NCBI GenBank assembly: GCA_964370215.1
Contig: CAYJIM010000028.1
Location: 1-28,187 of the forward strand
Source of the DNA: Massiliimalia sp964370215
GTDB lineage: Bacteria; Bacillota; Clostridia; Oscillospirales; Ruminococcaceae
DNA: 28,187 bases
Reading direction: 5' to 3'
The translations under genes and the position numbers were made by a program. Of the stretch, positions 22,245 through 28,187 are shown one piece after another; position 1 is the stretch's first letter; the number at the start of each line of letters is the position of its first letter. The notes beneath the pieces are model-generated. The model was not told where the DNA came from. It searched no databases and worked only from the letters and a program-made list of their open reading frames with translations.

Positions 22245-22277
22245 AAAAAAGGGATTTGGTCATATACCAAATCCCTT
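22245..22277 (-). terminator. Terminator-like hairpin in tandem unit 2
   Basis: Identical to the hairpin 186 bp to the left (stem 22249-22259 with 22267-22277, T run on the minus strand). It was copied with the repeat unit. Confidence 0.6.
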
Positions 22278-22456
22278 GAATCGCTGACGCTTGGGCATTG
22301 CCTGCCGGCAATCAAGACCTTGAGGCGTTGCCTCAAACTCCACCACTTTTAAAAAAGTGGACAAAACTTTTATAGCAGAACCCTATTTCCATTTGCCGTG
22401 TCCGCAATGCCTGCCGGTGCTACCGGCTCGGAAACAACAGCGGGTTTCACCCGCAT

Positions 22457-22493
22457 AAAAAAGCAGAACCCCCAAAAGGGGTTCTGCTTTTTT
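22457..22493 (-). terminator. Intrinsic terminator of ppdK
   Basis: GCAGAACCCC (22463-22472) pairs with GGGGTTCTGC (22478-22487), with six A before and six T after, so it works in both directions. It lies just past the ppdK stop. Confidence 0.92.
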
Positions 22494-22515
22494 CAATGAT
22501 TGTTACCAATCAAAT

Positions 22516-25146
22516 TTATTTTTTGTCTTTCAAAGCTGCTTGCGCTGCTGCCAGTCTTGCGATCGGCACGCGGAACGGCGAGCAGGAAACGTAGGACAAG
22601 CCAACGTTGTGGCAGAATTCTACAGAGGAAGGATCCCCACCGTGTTCACCACAGATCCCGAGTTTGATGTCAGGGCGCGCTTGACGGCCTTTGTCTGCTG
22701 CCATTTGAACCAATTGGCCTACGCCGGTTTGGTCAAGTTTTGCAAACGGATCGTTTTCGTAGATTTTTTTGTCGTAGTACGCATCCAAGAATGCACCCGC
22801 ATCGTCACGGCTGAAGCCGAAGGTCATTTGGGTCAAGTCATTGGTACCGAAGGAGAAGAATTCTGCTTCTTTTGCGATTTCATCTGCAGTCAATGCTGCA
22901 CGAGGAATTTCGATCATGGTACCGACTTTGTATTCGAGGTTGGAACCTTTTGCTGCGATCAAAGCGTCCGCAGTTTTGGTTACAATACCTTTCACGTAAG
23001 CCAACTCTTTGATTTCGCCAACCAGCGGAATCATGATTTCCGGTACAGTGTTCCATTCCGGATGTTTTGCTTGTACGTTGATTGCCGCTTCGATGACAGC
23101 AGTGGTTTGCATTGCAGCAATTTCCGGATAGGAAACAGCCAGACGGCAACCACGGTGACCCATCATTGGGTTGAACTCATGCAGAGATTCGATGACAGCT
23201 TTCAAGTCAGCAACTTCCATGTTCATTTCTTTTGCCAAAGCGACGATGTCGTCTTGTGCAGTCGGCAAGAACTCATGAAGCGGAGGATCCAAGAAACGGA
23301 TGGTAACAGGGTTGCCTTCCATTGCTTCGTACAACGCTTCGAAGTCGCCACGTTGCATCGGCAACAATTTTGCCAAAGCAGTGGTTCTTTGTTCTTCGGT
23401 TTTGGAAACGATCATTTCACGCATTGCAGCGATTCTGTCCGCTTCAAAGAACATATGCTCGGTACGGCACAGGCCGATCCCTTCAGCGCCGTATGCTCTT
23501 GCTTGTTTTGCATCAGCAGGAGTATCAGCGTTTGTACGTACTTTCAAGGTTCTGAACTCGTCAGCCCAAGCCATGATGCGGTCAAAGTCGCCGGAGATGG
23601 ACGCTTCTACAGTTGCGATTGCTTCGCCGTATACTTTACCGGTCGAACCATCCAAGGAGATGAAGTCGCCTTCTTTGAATGTTTTGCCACCCAAAGTAAA
23701 GGTTTTTGCTTCTTCGTCGATTTTGATTTCGCCACAACCGGATACACAGCAAGTACCCATCCCACGAGCAACAACAGCTGCGTGCGAGGTCATACCGCCA
23801 CGAACGGTCAAGATCCCTTCAGAAACGTGCATCCCTTCGATGTCTTCCGGAGAAGTTTCCAAACGAACGAGGATGACTTTGTCGCCTTTTTCTACAAAGG
23901 TAACAGCATCGTCAGCGGTGAATACAACTTTACCACAAGCAGCACCAGGGGAAGCTGCCAATGCAGCACCGATTGGCGCAGCCGCTTTCAAAGCGTTTGT
24001 ATCGAATTGTGGGTGAAGCAGTGCATCCAATTGTTTTGGATCGATCATTTCAACCGCTTCAGCCGGTGTTCTCATGCCTTCGTCAACGAGGTCACAAGCA
24101 ATTTTCAATGCAGCCGCTGCGGTACGTTTCCCGTTACGGGTTTGCAGCATGTACAAAGTACCATCTTCGATGGTGAACTCCATGTCTTGCATGTCACGGT
24201 AATGTTGTTCCAAACGATCAACATAAGCGACAAATTCGTTGTATACAGCAGGGTTTTGATCTTTCAATTGGGAGATCGGCATTGGTGTACGAACACCAGC
24301 AACAACGTCTTCCCCTTGTGCGTTCATCAAGTACTCACCGTACAGACCTTTTTCACCGGTCGAAGGGTCACGGGAGAATGCAACGCCGGTACCGGAGGTA
24401 TCACCCATGTTACCGAATACCATTGCTTGTACGTTAACAGCGGTACCCCAAGAAGAAGGAATGTCGTTCATTCTTCTGTAGTACACTGCACGTGGGTTGT
24501 CCCAAGAACGGAAAACCGCTTTGACAGCGCCCATCAATTGTTCTTTCGGGTCAGACGGGAAGTCAGAACCGATTTTCGCTTTGTATTCCGCTTTGAATTG
24601 TTCTGCCAAAGTTTTGAGGTCATCAGCAGTCAAGTCGGTATCCAAAGTGATCCCTTTTGCTTCTTTCATTTCGTCGATGAGTTCTTCAAAGTACTTTTTA
24701 CCAACTTCCATAACAACGTCGGAGTACATTTGAATGAAACGACGGTAGGAGTCATATGCAAAACGCGGATTGCCGGTTTTTTGTGCAAAGCTCTCAACAA
24801 CAGCATCGTTCAAACCGAGGTTCAAGATGGTATCCATCATCCCAGGCATGGACGCACGGGAACCCGAACGAACCGAAACGAGCAACGGATTTTCCAAGTC
24901 GCCGAATTTTTTGCCTGCGATTTTTTCGAGGCTTTCGATATTTTTCATGATTTCCGCTTGGATCGCTTCGCTGATCACTTCGCCGTCCTCATAGTATTGT
25001 GTACACGCTTCGGTGCTTACGGTGAACCCTTGCGGTACCGGCATGCCAAGGCTTGTCATTTCAGCAAGGTTTGCACCTTTACCGCCCAGCAATTCGCGCA
25101 TGGTTCCATTTCCTTCAGAAAAAAGGTAAACGAATTTTTTGCTCAT
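22516..25146 (-). CDS. ppdK: Pyruvate, phosphate dikinase
   Basis: Interconverts pyruvate, ATP and phosphate with phosphoenolpyruvate, AMP and pyrophosphate. In anaerobes it serves PPi-dependent glycolysis or gluconeogenesis. The protein of about 876 residues has the ATP-grasp domain (GGKGANLAEM near 20, SVRSGSRASMPGMMDT near 92-107), the swivelling His domain with the phospho-His in GGMTSHAAVVARGMG near 455, and the C-terminal TIM barrel with GIGLCRTEHMF, GTNDLTQMTFGFSRDD and GICGEHGGDP...SCSPFRVP. Length and motifs are complete. The ATG at 25146 follows GGAGGTAG. It is a monocistronic unit with a leader that includes a terminator-like hairpin. Confidence 0.97.
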   Translation of the reverse strand: MSKKFVYLFSEGNGTMRELLGGKGANLAEMTSLGMPVPQGFTVSTEACTQYYEDGEVISEAIQAEIMKNIESLEKIAGKKFGDLENPLLVSVRSGSRASMPGMMDTILNLGLNDAVVESFAQKTGNPRFAYDSYRRFIQMYSDVVMEVGKKYFEELIDEMKEAKGITLDTDLTADDLKTLAEQFKAEYKAKIGSDFPSDPKEQLMGAVKAVFRSWDNPRAVYYRRMNDIPSSWGTAVNVQAMVFGNMGDTSGTGVAFSRDPSTGEKGLYGEYLMNAQGEDVVAGVRTPMPISQLKDQNPAVYNEFVAYVDRLEQHYRDMQDMEFTIEDGTLYMLQTRNGKRTAAAALKIACDLVDEGMRTPAEAVEMIDPKQLDALLHPQFDTNALKAAAPIGAALAASPGAACGKVVFTADDAVTFVEKGDKVILVRLETSPEDIEGMHVSEGILTVRGGMTSHAAVVARGMGTCCVSGCGEIKIDEEAKTFTLGGKTFKEGDFISLDGSTGKVYGEAIATVEASISGDFDRIMAWADEFRTLKVRTNADTPADAKQARAYGAEGIGLCRTEHMFFEADRIAAMREMIVSKTEEQRTTALAKLLPMQRGDFEALYEAMEGNPVTIRFLDPPLHEFLPTAQDDIVALAKEMNMEVADLKAVIESLHEFNPMMGHRGCRLAVSYPEIAAMQTTAVIEAAINVQAKHPEWNTVPEIMIPLVGEIKELAYVKGIVTKTADALIAAKGSNLEYKVGTMIEIPRAALTADEIAKEAEFFSFGTNDLTQMTFGFSRDDAGAFLDAYYDKKIYENDPFAKLDQTGVGQLVQMAADKGRQARPDIKLGICGEHGGDPSSVEFCHNVGLSYVSCSPFRVPIARLAAAQAALKDKK

Positions 25147-25173
25147 TTTAACTACCTCCAATTTTTTTTACAC

Positions 25174-25211
25174 AAAAAACCCAGCTGCTAGTCGATGTTC
25201 GTCCGCAACTG
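25174..25211 (-). terminator. Terminator-like hairpin in the ppdK leader (possible attenuator)
   Basis: On the minus strand CAGUUGC (25211-25205) pairs with GCAGCUG (25188-25182), one G-U pair, followed by GG and six U. It sits between the promoter and the ppdK start, about 30 bases before the start codon. A hairpin GGCTTAA/TTAAGCC lies further upstream at about 25228-25247. Attenuation is possible, but the stem is short and no antiterminator is obvious. Confidence 0.45.
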
Positions 25212-25256
25212 CGCTCCCTTGTGTCAAAGGCTTAACCTTTTTAAGCCATTGCCGAT

Positions 25257-25285
25257 ATTATACCAAACTTTTATCCAAAATGCTA
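25257..25285 (-). promoter_or_regulatory. Promoter of ppdK (extended -10)
   Basis: On the minus strand TGGTATAAT (-10 at 25262-25257) has the TG extension. The -35 at 17 bases is a weak TAGCAT (25285-25280). The leader is about 105 nt long. Confidence 0.65.
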
Positions 25286-25420
25286 CCTCTTTTTCAAAAA
25301 AAATGAAAGGTTCGCAGAAAATTTGCATTTGACCGATCTTTTTTCGACCTTTTTTGTCAACTGCACTAAAAAAACAAGTTGGGCAACGATCAAAAGGCGT
25401 TTTCTCTCCAAGAATATGTC

Positions 25421-25456
25421 AAAGGAGAAGTGCTTTTGTAAACACTTCTCCTTTTT
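25421..25456. terminator. Bidirectional hairpin after mazF
   Basis: AAAGGAGAAGTG (25421-25432) pairs with CACTTCTCCTTT (25443-25454) around ten bases. The better T run is on the plus strand, but its place at the mazF stop suggests it ends that gene. The 160 bases between it and the ppdK promoter show no gene, only AT-rich sequence with TTGAC/GTCAA inverted bits. Confidence 0.65.
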
Positions 25457-25458
25457 CT

Positions 25459-25809
25459 TTATTGCAGATGTAAACCAAAACTCACCGACAGCGCCCCATT
25501 CACCTGCTGCATAGAGGAGGGGTCTAGGTGCCCCATTTTTTCCTTCAATCGCTTCTTGTCAATGGTGCGAATCTGTTCGAGCAGTACAATGGAATTCTTT
25601 GCAAGCCCGCAACTGCTACTTGCCACTTCAATGTGGGTCGGCAATTTGGTTTTGTCGGTTTGGCTGGTGATGGCCGCAGCTATGACGGTAGGGCTGTGAC
25701 GATTGCCCATGTCGTTTTGTACAATGAGCACCGGCCGAATGCCCCCCTGCTCCGATCCCACCACCGGACTCAAATCTGCATAGTAAATATCTCCTCGTTT
25801 CACAGACAT
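25459..25809 (-). CDS. mazF: MazF/PemK family endoribonuclease toxin (EndoA-like)
   Basis: Sequence-specific mRNA endonuclease of the type II toxin family. The 116-residue protein starts VKRGDIYYADLSPVVGSEQGGIRPVLIVQND, with the catalytic Arg R25 in GGIRPVL and T48 in AAITSQ. It ends in the usual LLEQIRTIDKKRL helix and a short tail. Length equals the Bacillus EndoA type. The ATG at 25809 follows GAGGAG by 10 nt. The longer frame to 25869 has no better site. No antitoxin gene (MazE or ribbon-helix-helix type) is found upstream on this strand; that space holds repeats and then the divergent spoIIA operon. It may be an orphan or pair with a distant antitoxin. Confidence 0.93.
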   Translation of the reverse strand: MSVKRGDIYYADLSPVVGSEQGGIRPVLIVQNDMGNRHSPTVIAAAITSQTDKTKLPTHIEVASSSCGLAKNSIVLLEQIRTIDKKRLKEKMGHLDPSSMQQVNGALSVSFGLHLQ

Positions 25810-25965
25810 CTTCTGAACACTCCTCACGCGTTGTACTTTGAGAAACTCTCCACTGCTAGTGTGGCACAACTGCGCGTGCTTTATACAAGGGGATGGAGGA
25901 AACCCTCATCTTATTGTATGTGCCAAAAGCCCAAAATGCGACAACAGCGTTGTGAGCGATGAATG

Positions 25966-26440
25966 GCGGACGCCGTCCGTCGTACGGGCGATTCACGAAT
26001 CGCCCGTCTATTTCCCATCAAATTTTCATTGGGTCATGAATGGCGGACAGGCATGGAAGCCTGTCCCTACAGATCCATATTTTCATTGATGTCGTAGGGG
26101 ACGGGTCACCCGTCCCGTTGTACACCTACAGACCAAACCTTCCATTGGTGCTGTAGGTGCGACCTTTGGTCGTCCGAAAATGGATTTTAAACAACAAAAA
26201 CCCATTATACGCTGACGCTTTGAAATTGCCTGACGGCAAGAGACCTTGAGGCGTTGCCTCAAACACCACCACTTTTGAAAAAGTGGACAAAACGTTTATT
26301 TGCCTCCGAATTTTCATTATGCGTAGGGGCGATTCACGAATCGCCCGAATGCCTGCCGGTGCTACCGGCTCGTGGACGGACTTTCCGTACGATGGGTGCG
26401 CGGCCGGAAATGCCTGCGGACGCTGTCCGCCGTACATCGA
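25966..26440. repeat. Hairpin-mosaic repeat between mazF and spoIIAA
   Basis: No gene. In order: CGGACG-c-CGTCCG; ACGGGCGATTC-ac-GAATCGCCCGT (25984-26007); an inverted GTAGGG copy GGACAGGC/GCCTGTCC (26045-26066) ending CCCTAC; GGGACGGG-tca-CCCGTCCC (26098-26116); GCGACC-ttt-GGTCGT (26159-26173); a D-type AATGG/CCCATT hairpin; a diverged single copy of the 186-bp unit's hairpins (26211-26290); GGGCGATTC-ac-GAATCGCCC (26327-26346); then AATGCCTGCCGG and GCGGACG-c-TGTCCGC modules as at 21.79 kb. Spacers often contain ATTTTCATT. Confidence 0.75.
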
Positions 26441-26520
26441 CAATTTTTTCAAAGGACATCCTTTATACTCTAGGGTATAGCGGATGTTTCGTTGCCATTT
26501 TATCGAAAGGACGAATTGAA

Positions 26521-26823
26521 ATGTTAAAAACAGAGGAACGACAAAACGAATTGATTGTCTATCTACATGGGGAAATTGACCATCACACCGCCAAAGGGAT
26601 GCGTGCCCAAATCGACGAACGTGTGGAACGGGTACATCCAGTAAGCTTACAGCTGGACTTTCGCGAGGTCAGTTTTATGGATAGCAGTGGCATTGGCCTT
26701 GTCATGGGGCGTTATAAGCTGATGCAGTCGATACAAGGGTCATTGCAAGTGGTCAACCTACCCCTTCATATCAAAAAGGTGATGACACTTGCAGGGCTTG
26801 ACAAACTTGCCGTATTGAAGTAA
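26521..26823 (+). CDS. spoIIAA: Anti-sigma-F factor antagonist
   Basis: STAS-domain protein that frees sigma F by binding SpoIIAB in the forespore. The 100 residues include VYLHGEIDHHTAKGMR and the phosphorylation motif FMDSSGIGLVMGRYK, with the target Ser at 55/56, both standard for SpoIIAA. The ATG follows AAAGGA. It is the first of three genes in the classic order. The upstream sequence has AAGGACAT near 26452 followed by GGGTATAG, a weak resemblance to a sigma-H promoter. This is expected for spoIIA but not convincing alone. Confidence 0.96.
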   Translation: MLKTEERQNELIVYLHGEIDHHTAKGMRAQIDERVERVHPVSLQLDFREVSFMDSSGIGLVMGRYKLMQSIQGSLQVVNLPLHIKKVMTLAGLDKLAVLK

Positions 26824-26843
26824 GAGGAGAAGAGGAAAACGCA

Positions 26844-27287
26844 ATGAACGTATTGAATGAAACACAACTTACCTTCTGGAGCAAATCCGACAACGAGCGC
26901 TTTGCCCGTTCGGTGGTGGCCTCCTTTTTTGCACAGATGGATCCCACTGTGGAAGAATTGACCGACATCAAAACAGCGGTAAGCGAAGCGGTGACCAACG
27001 CCATTGTCCATGCCTATCGGGATCAACTGGGACAGGTGTACTTGACCTTACGCATCGTCGCCCCTGACACCGTATACATCAAAATCCGCGATCGCGGTTG
27101 TGGCATTGAGAACATCAAACAAGCCATGGAACCCCTGTTTACCACTGCCGCCAAAGAGGAACGCGCGGGATTGGGATTTGCTGTCATGCAGAGTTTTATG
27201 GATCAAGTACGTGTCACCTCTGCACCTGATCGTGGCACCTCCGTCATCATGACCAAACGGCTCAAGGTCCGTCTGCGCCATGTATAA
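26844..27287 (+). CDS. spoIIAB: Anti-sigma-F factor, serine kinase
   Basis: GHKL-type ATPase and kinase that holds sigma F inactive and phosphorylates SpoIIAA. The 147 residues show the N box AVSEAVTNAIVHAY (N52), the G1 box IRDRGCGIENI (about 81-91) and the G2 box AGLGFAVMQSF (108-118), so the ATP site is complete. The ATG lies 20 bases after the spoIIAA stop, with AGAGGA upstream. It overlaps sigF by eight bases, which couples regulator and sigma factor. Confidence 0.96.
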   Translation: MNVLNETQLTFWSKSDNERFARSVVASFFAQMDPTVEELTDIKTAVSEAVTNAIVHAYRDQLGQVYLTLRIVAPDTVYIKIRDRGCGIENIKQAMEPLFTTAAKEERAGLGFAVMQSFMDQVRVTSAPDRGTSVIMTKRLKVRLRHV

Positions 27288-27981
27288 TGAAGCTGCGACC
27301 TTGACAAAAAATCCGCCGGCAGAAGCACAGACAAGAAACCTTTTGGTAGAGCAGAATTTAGGGTTGGTGCACCACTGTGCCAAACGTTTCATCGGTAGAG
27401 GGGTAGAGTATGACGACCTGTATTCCGCCGGCTGTATTGGGCTCATCAAAGCCATCGACAACTTTGACGACAGTAGAGGATGGAAACTGTCTACCTATGC
27501 CGTGCCGATGATTTTAGGGGAAATCAAACGGCTGTTTCGGGACGGCGGCAGTGTCAAGGTGAGTCGTGGCTTGCGTGAGCTATCCCTGAAAGTAGCGCGC
27601 ACCGGCGAGCAATTCACAAAGGATCACAACCGTGACCCGAGTGTATCAGAGCTTGCCAATCTCATCGGGGTCTCTGTCGAGGCGATTGCCGAGGCCATTG
27701 CCGTCAACACCCCAACGCTATCTTTAACCCACAGCGATGAAGACGGCAAAGACGGCCAGGTGGATCTGCCGGTCGATCCCCCGGAAGATGCACTCGTCGA
27801 TCGCATGACGGTGGAATCGCTGTTGCAGTGTTTGTCGGATCAAGACGAAAAATTACTAAGATTACGCTACTTTCAACGCAAAACACAGGTACAAACAGCA
27901 AGCCTACTGGGTATGACACAGGTACAGGTATCTCGTCGGGAGAAAAAAATCCTGCTGTATTTACGCGGACAAATCGAGTGA
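27280..27981 (+). CDS. sigF: Sporulation sigma factor F
   Basis: The first forespore-specific sigma factor. The 233 residues contain region 2 (NLGLVHHCAKRF, YDDLYSAGCIGLIKAIDNFD, STYAVPMILGEIKRLFRD), region 3 (SRGLRELSLKVAR, DPSVSELANLIGVS) and region 4 with the final helix-turn-helix TQVQTASLLGMTQVQVSRREKK. The start ATG (27280) is inside the end of spoIIAB. It is the last gene of the operon. A small hairpin GCACAG-cctg-CTGTGC follows at 27983-27998 without a T run. A spoVA-type gene, sometimes found next, is absent. Confidence 0.96.
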   Translation: MYNEAATLTKNPPAEAQTRNLLVEQNLGLVHHCAKRFIGRGVEYDDLYSAGCIGLIKAIDNFDDSRGWKLSTYAVPMILGEIKRLFRDGGSVKVSRGLRELSLKVARTGEQFTKDHNRDPSVSELANLIGVSVEAIAEAIAVNTPTLSLTHSDEDGKDGQVDLPVDPPEDALVDRMTVESLLQCLSDQDEKLLRLRYFQRKTQVQTASLLGMTQVQVSRREKKILLYLRGQIE

Positions 27982-28029
27982 GCACAGCCTGCTGTGCGGT
28001 GGAAATAGTGGAAAAAGTGCAAAGAATTG

Positions 28030-28059
28030 TTGACAACCAACCCGTTGCTGTGCTATAAT
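28030..28059 (+). promoter_or_regulatory. Promoter of tRNA-Pro
   Basis: TTGACA (28030-28035) and TATAAT (28054-28059) with an 18-base spacer, 13 bases before the mature tRNA. Confidence 0.9.
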
Positions 28060-28072
28060 AAAAAAACTAAAA

Positions 28073-28148
28073 CGGGGTGTGGCGCAGTTGGTAGCGTGCT
28101 TGACTGGGGGTCAAGAGGCCGCAAGTTCAAGTCTTGTCACTCCGACCA
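28073..28148 (+). tRNA. tRNA-Pro(GGG)
   Basis: The 76-base cloverleaf has acceptor stem CGGGGTG/CACTCCG (one G-U), D arm GCGC/GCGT, anticodon arm CTTGA-CTGGGGG-TCAAG with anticodon GGG, T arm GCAAG-TTCAAGT-CTTGT (one G-U), and an encoded CCA end. GGG reads the proline codons CCC and CCU. Confidence 0.96.
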
Positions 28149-28152
28149 GTCG

Positions 28153-28187
28153 AAAACCTCAACACGCATTTTGTGTGTTGAGGTTTT
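28153..28187 (+). terminator. Terminator of tRNA-Pro
   Basis: AAAACCTCAACAC (28153-28165) pairs with GTGTTGAGGTTTT (28175-28187) around nine bases and runs to the window edge. It indicates a single-tRNA transcript. Confidence 0.9.

Larger units (their letters stand above)
21911..22423. repeat. 186-bp tandem direct repeat (two full copies and a partial third)
   Basis: Units start at 21911, 22097 and 22283, exactly 186 bp apart, and are nearly identical. Only a few single-base differences are seen. Each unit carries hairpins ATTGCC/GGCAAT, TTGAGGC-gtt-GCCTCAA and CCACTTTT-ga-AAAAGTGG, then ATTTGCCGTGTCCGCAATGCC. The first two units also carry a terminator-like hairpin. The third stops matching after 22423. 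A single diverged copy of the first hairpins is at about 26211-26290. No gene is present. Confidence 0.9.

Noticed and set aside
21911..22423. CRISPR array
   Set aside because: The repeat period is 186 bp and the units are nearly identical throughout. There are no short repeats with unique spacers and no cas genes.
22540..25191. Open frame of 883 codons on the plus strand opposite ppdK
   Set aside because: It mirrors a complete, motif-perfect ppdK. Its translation is rich in Cys, Phe, His and Arg in no known pattern, and it has no ribosome site. It is a codon-bias shadow.
26254..26520. N-terminal extension of spoIIAA through the repeat region
   Set aside because: The extension reads through palindromic repeats. 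The ATG at 26521 with AAAGGA and the normal SpoIIAA length (100 residues) fit better.
28073..28148. Integration site at tRNA-Pro
   Set aside because: The tRNA 3' end is followed directly by its terminator, no integrase is seen, and the window ends there.

Overview
This window looks like a chromosomal contig from an endospore-forming, Gram-positive anaerobe of the Clostridia, most likely the Oscillospiraceae/Ruminococcaceae group. The reasons are the spoIIAA-spoIIAB-sigF operon, a SpoIIQ-like peptidase, AGGAGG ribosome sites with several TTG starts, sigma-A promoters close to TTGACA-N17-TATAAT, a PPi-dependent pyruvate phosphate dikinase, Cys-type sulfatases, and intergenic regions packed with short palindromic repeats. 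A run of 100 N (16790-16889) interrupts one gene.

Layout. At 1-1720 (minus strand) lies the edge of a phage-like cluster, terminase small and large subunits, which continues out of the window. At 1.9-2.65 kb is a SpoIIQ-like M23 protein. At 2.9-5.2 kb serC-serA make phosphoserine from 3-phosphoglycerate. At 5.3-6.0 kb bioY (biotin uptake) sits behind a promoter that overlaps a near-consensus BirA operator. At 6.0-6.5 kb is an isolated holin gene. At 6.6-13.9 kb a LacI regulator diverges from a binding protein, two sugar permeases and two Cys-type sulfatases without signal peptides. This reads as import of a sulfated sugar followed by desulfation in the cytoplasm.

At 14.1-20.4 kb (minus) a six-gene polyamine operon runs in the order speD, Arg/Orn/Lys decarboxylase, speE, speB-like, carboxynorspermidine dehydrogenase-like, nspC-like. 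It encodes two chemically different ways of adding an aminopropyl group, one from decarboxylated S-adenosylmethionine and one from aspartate semialdehyde. It is preceded by a leader of about 400 nt with a strong promoter, a compact GC-rich foldable domain that also contains a 30-codon reading frame, an antiterminator/terminator pair built on an exact 10-nt complementarity, and then speD. I consider this the best candidate for an undescribed regulatory system here.

At 20.9-21.7 kb is a divergent pair of small four-helix transporters. At 21.7-22.45 kb and 25.96-26.45 kb are mosaics of hairpin repeats, including a 186-bp tandem repeat. At 22.5-25.15 kb is ppdK, also with a terminator-like hairpin in its leader. 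At 25.46-25.8 kb is a mazF-type toxin gene without a visible antitoxin. At 26.5-28.0 kb is the sigma-F operon, followed by tRNA-Pro(GGG) with its own promoter and terminator at the window edge.
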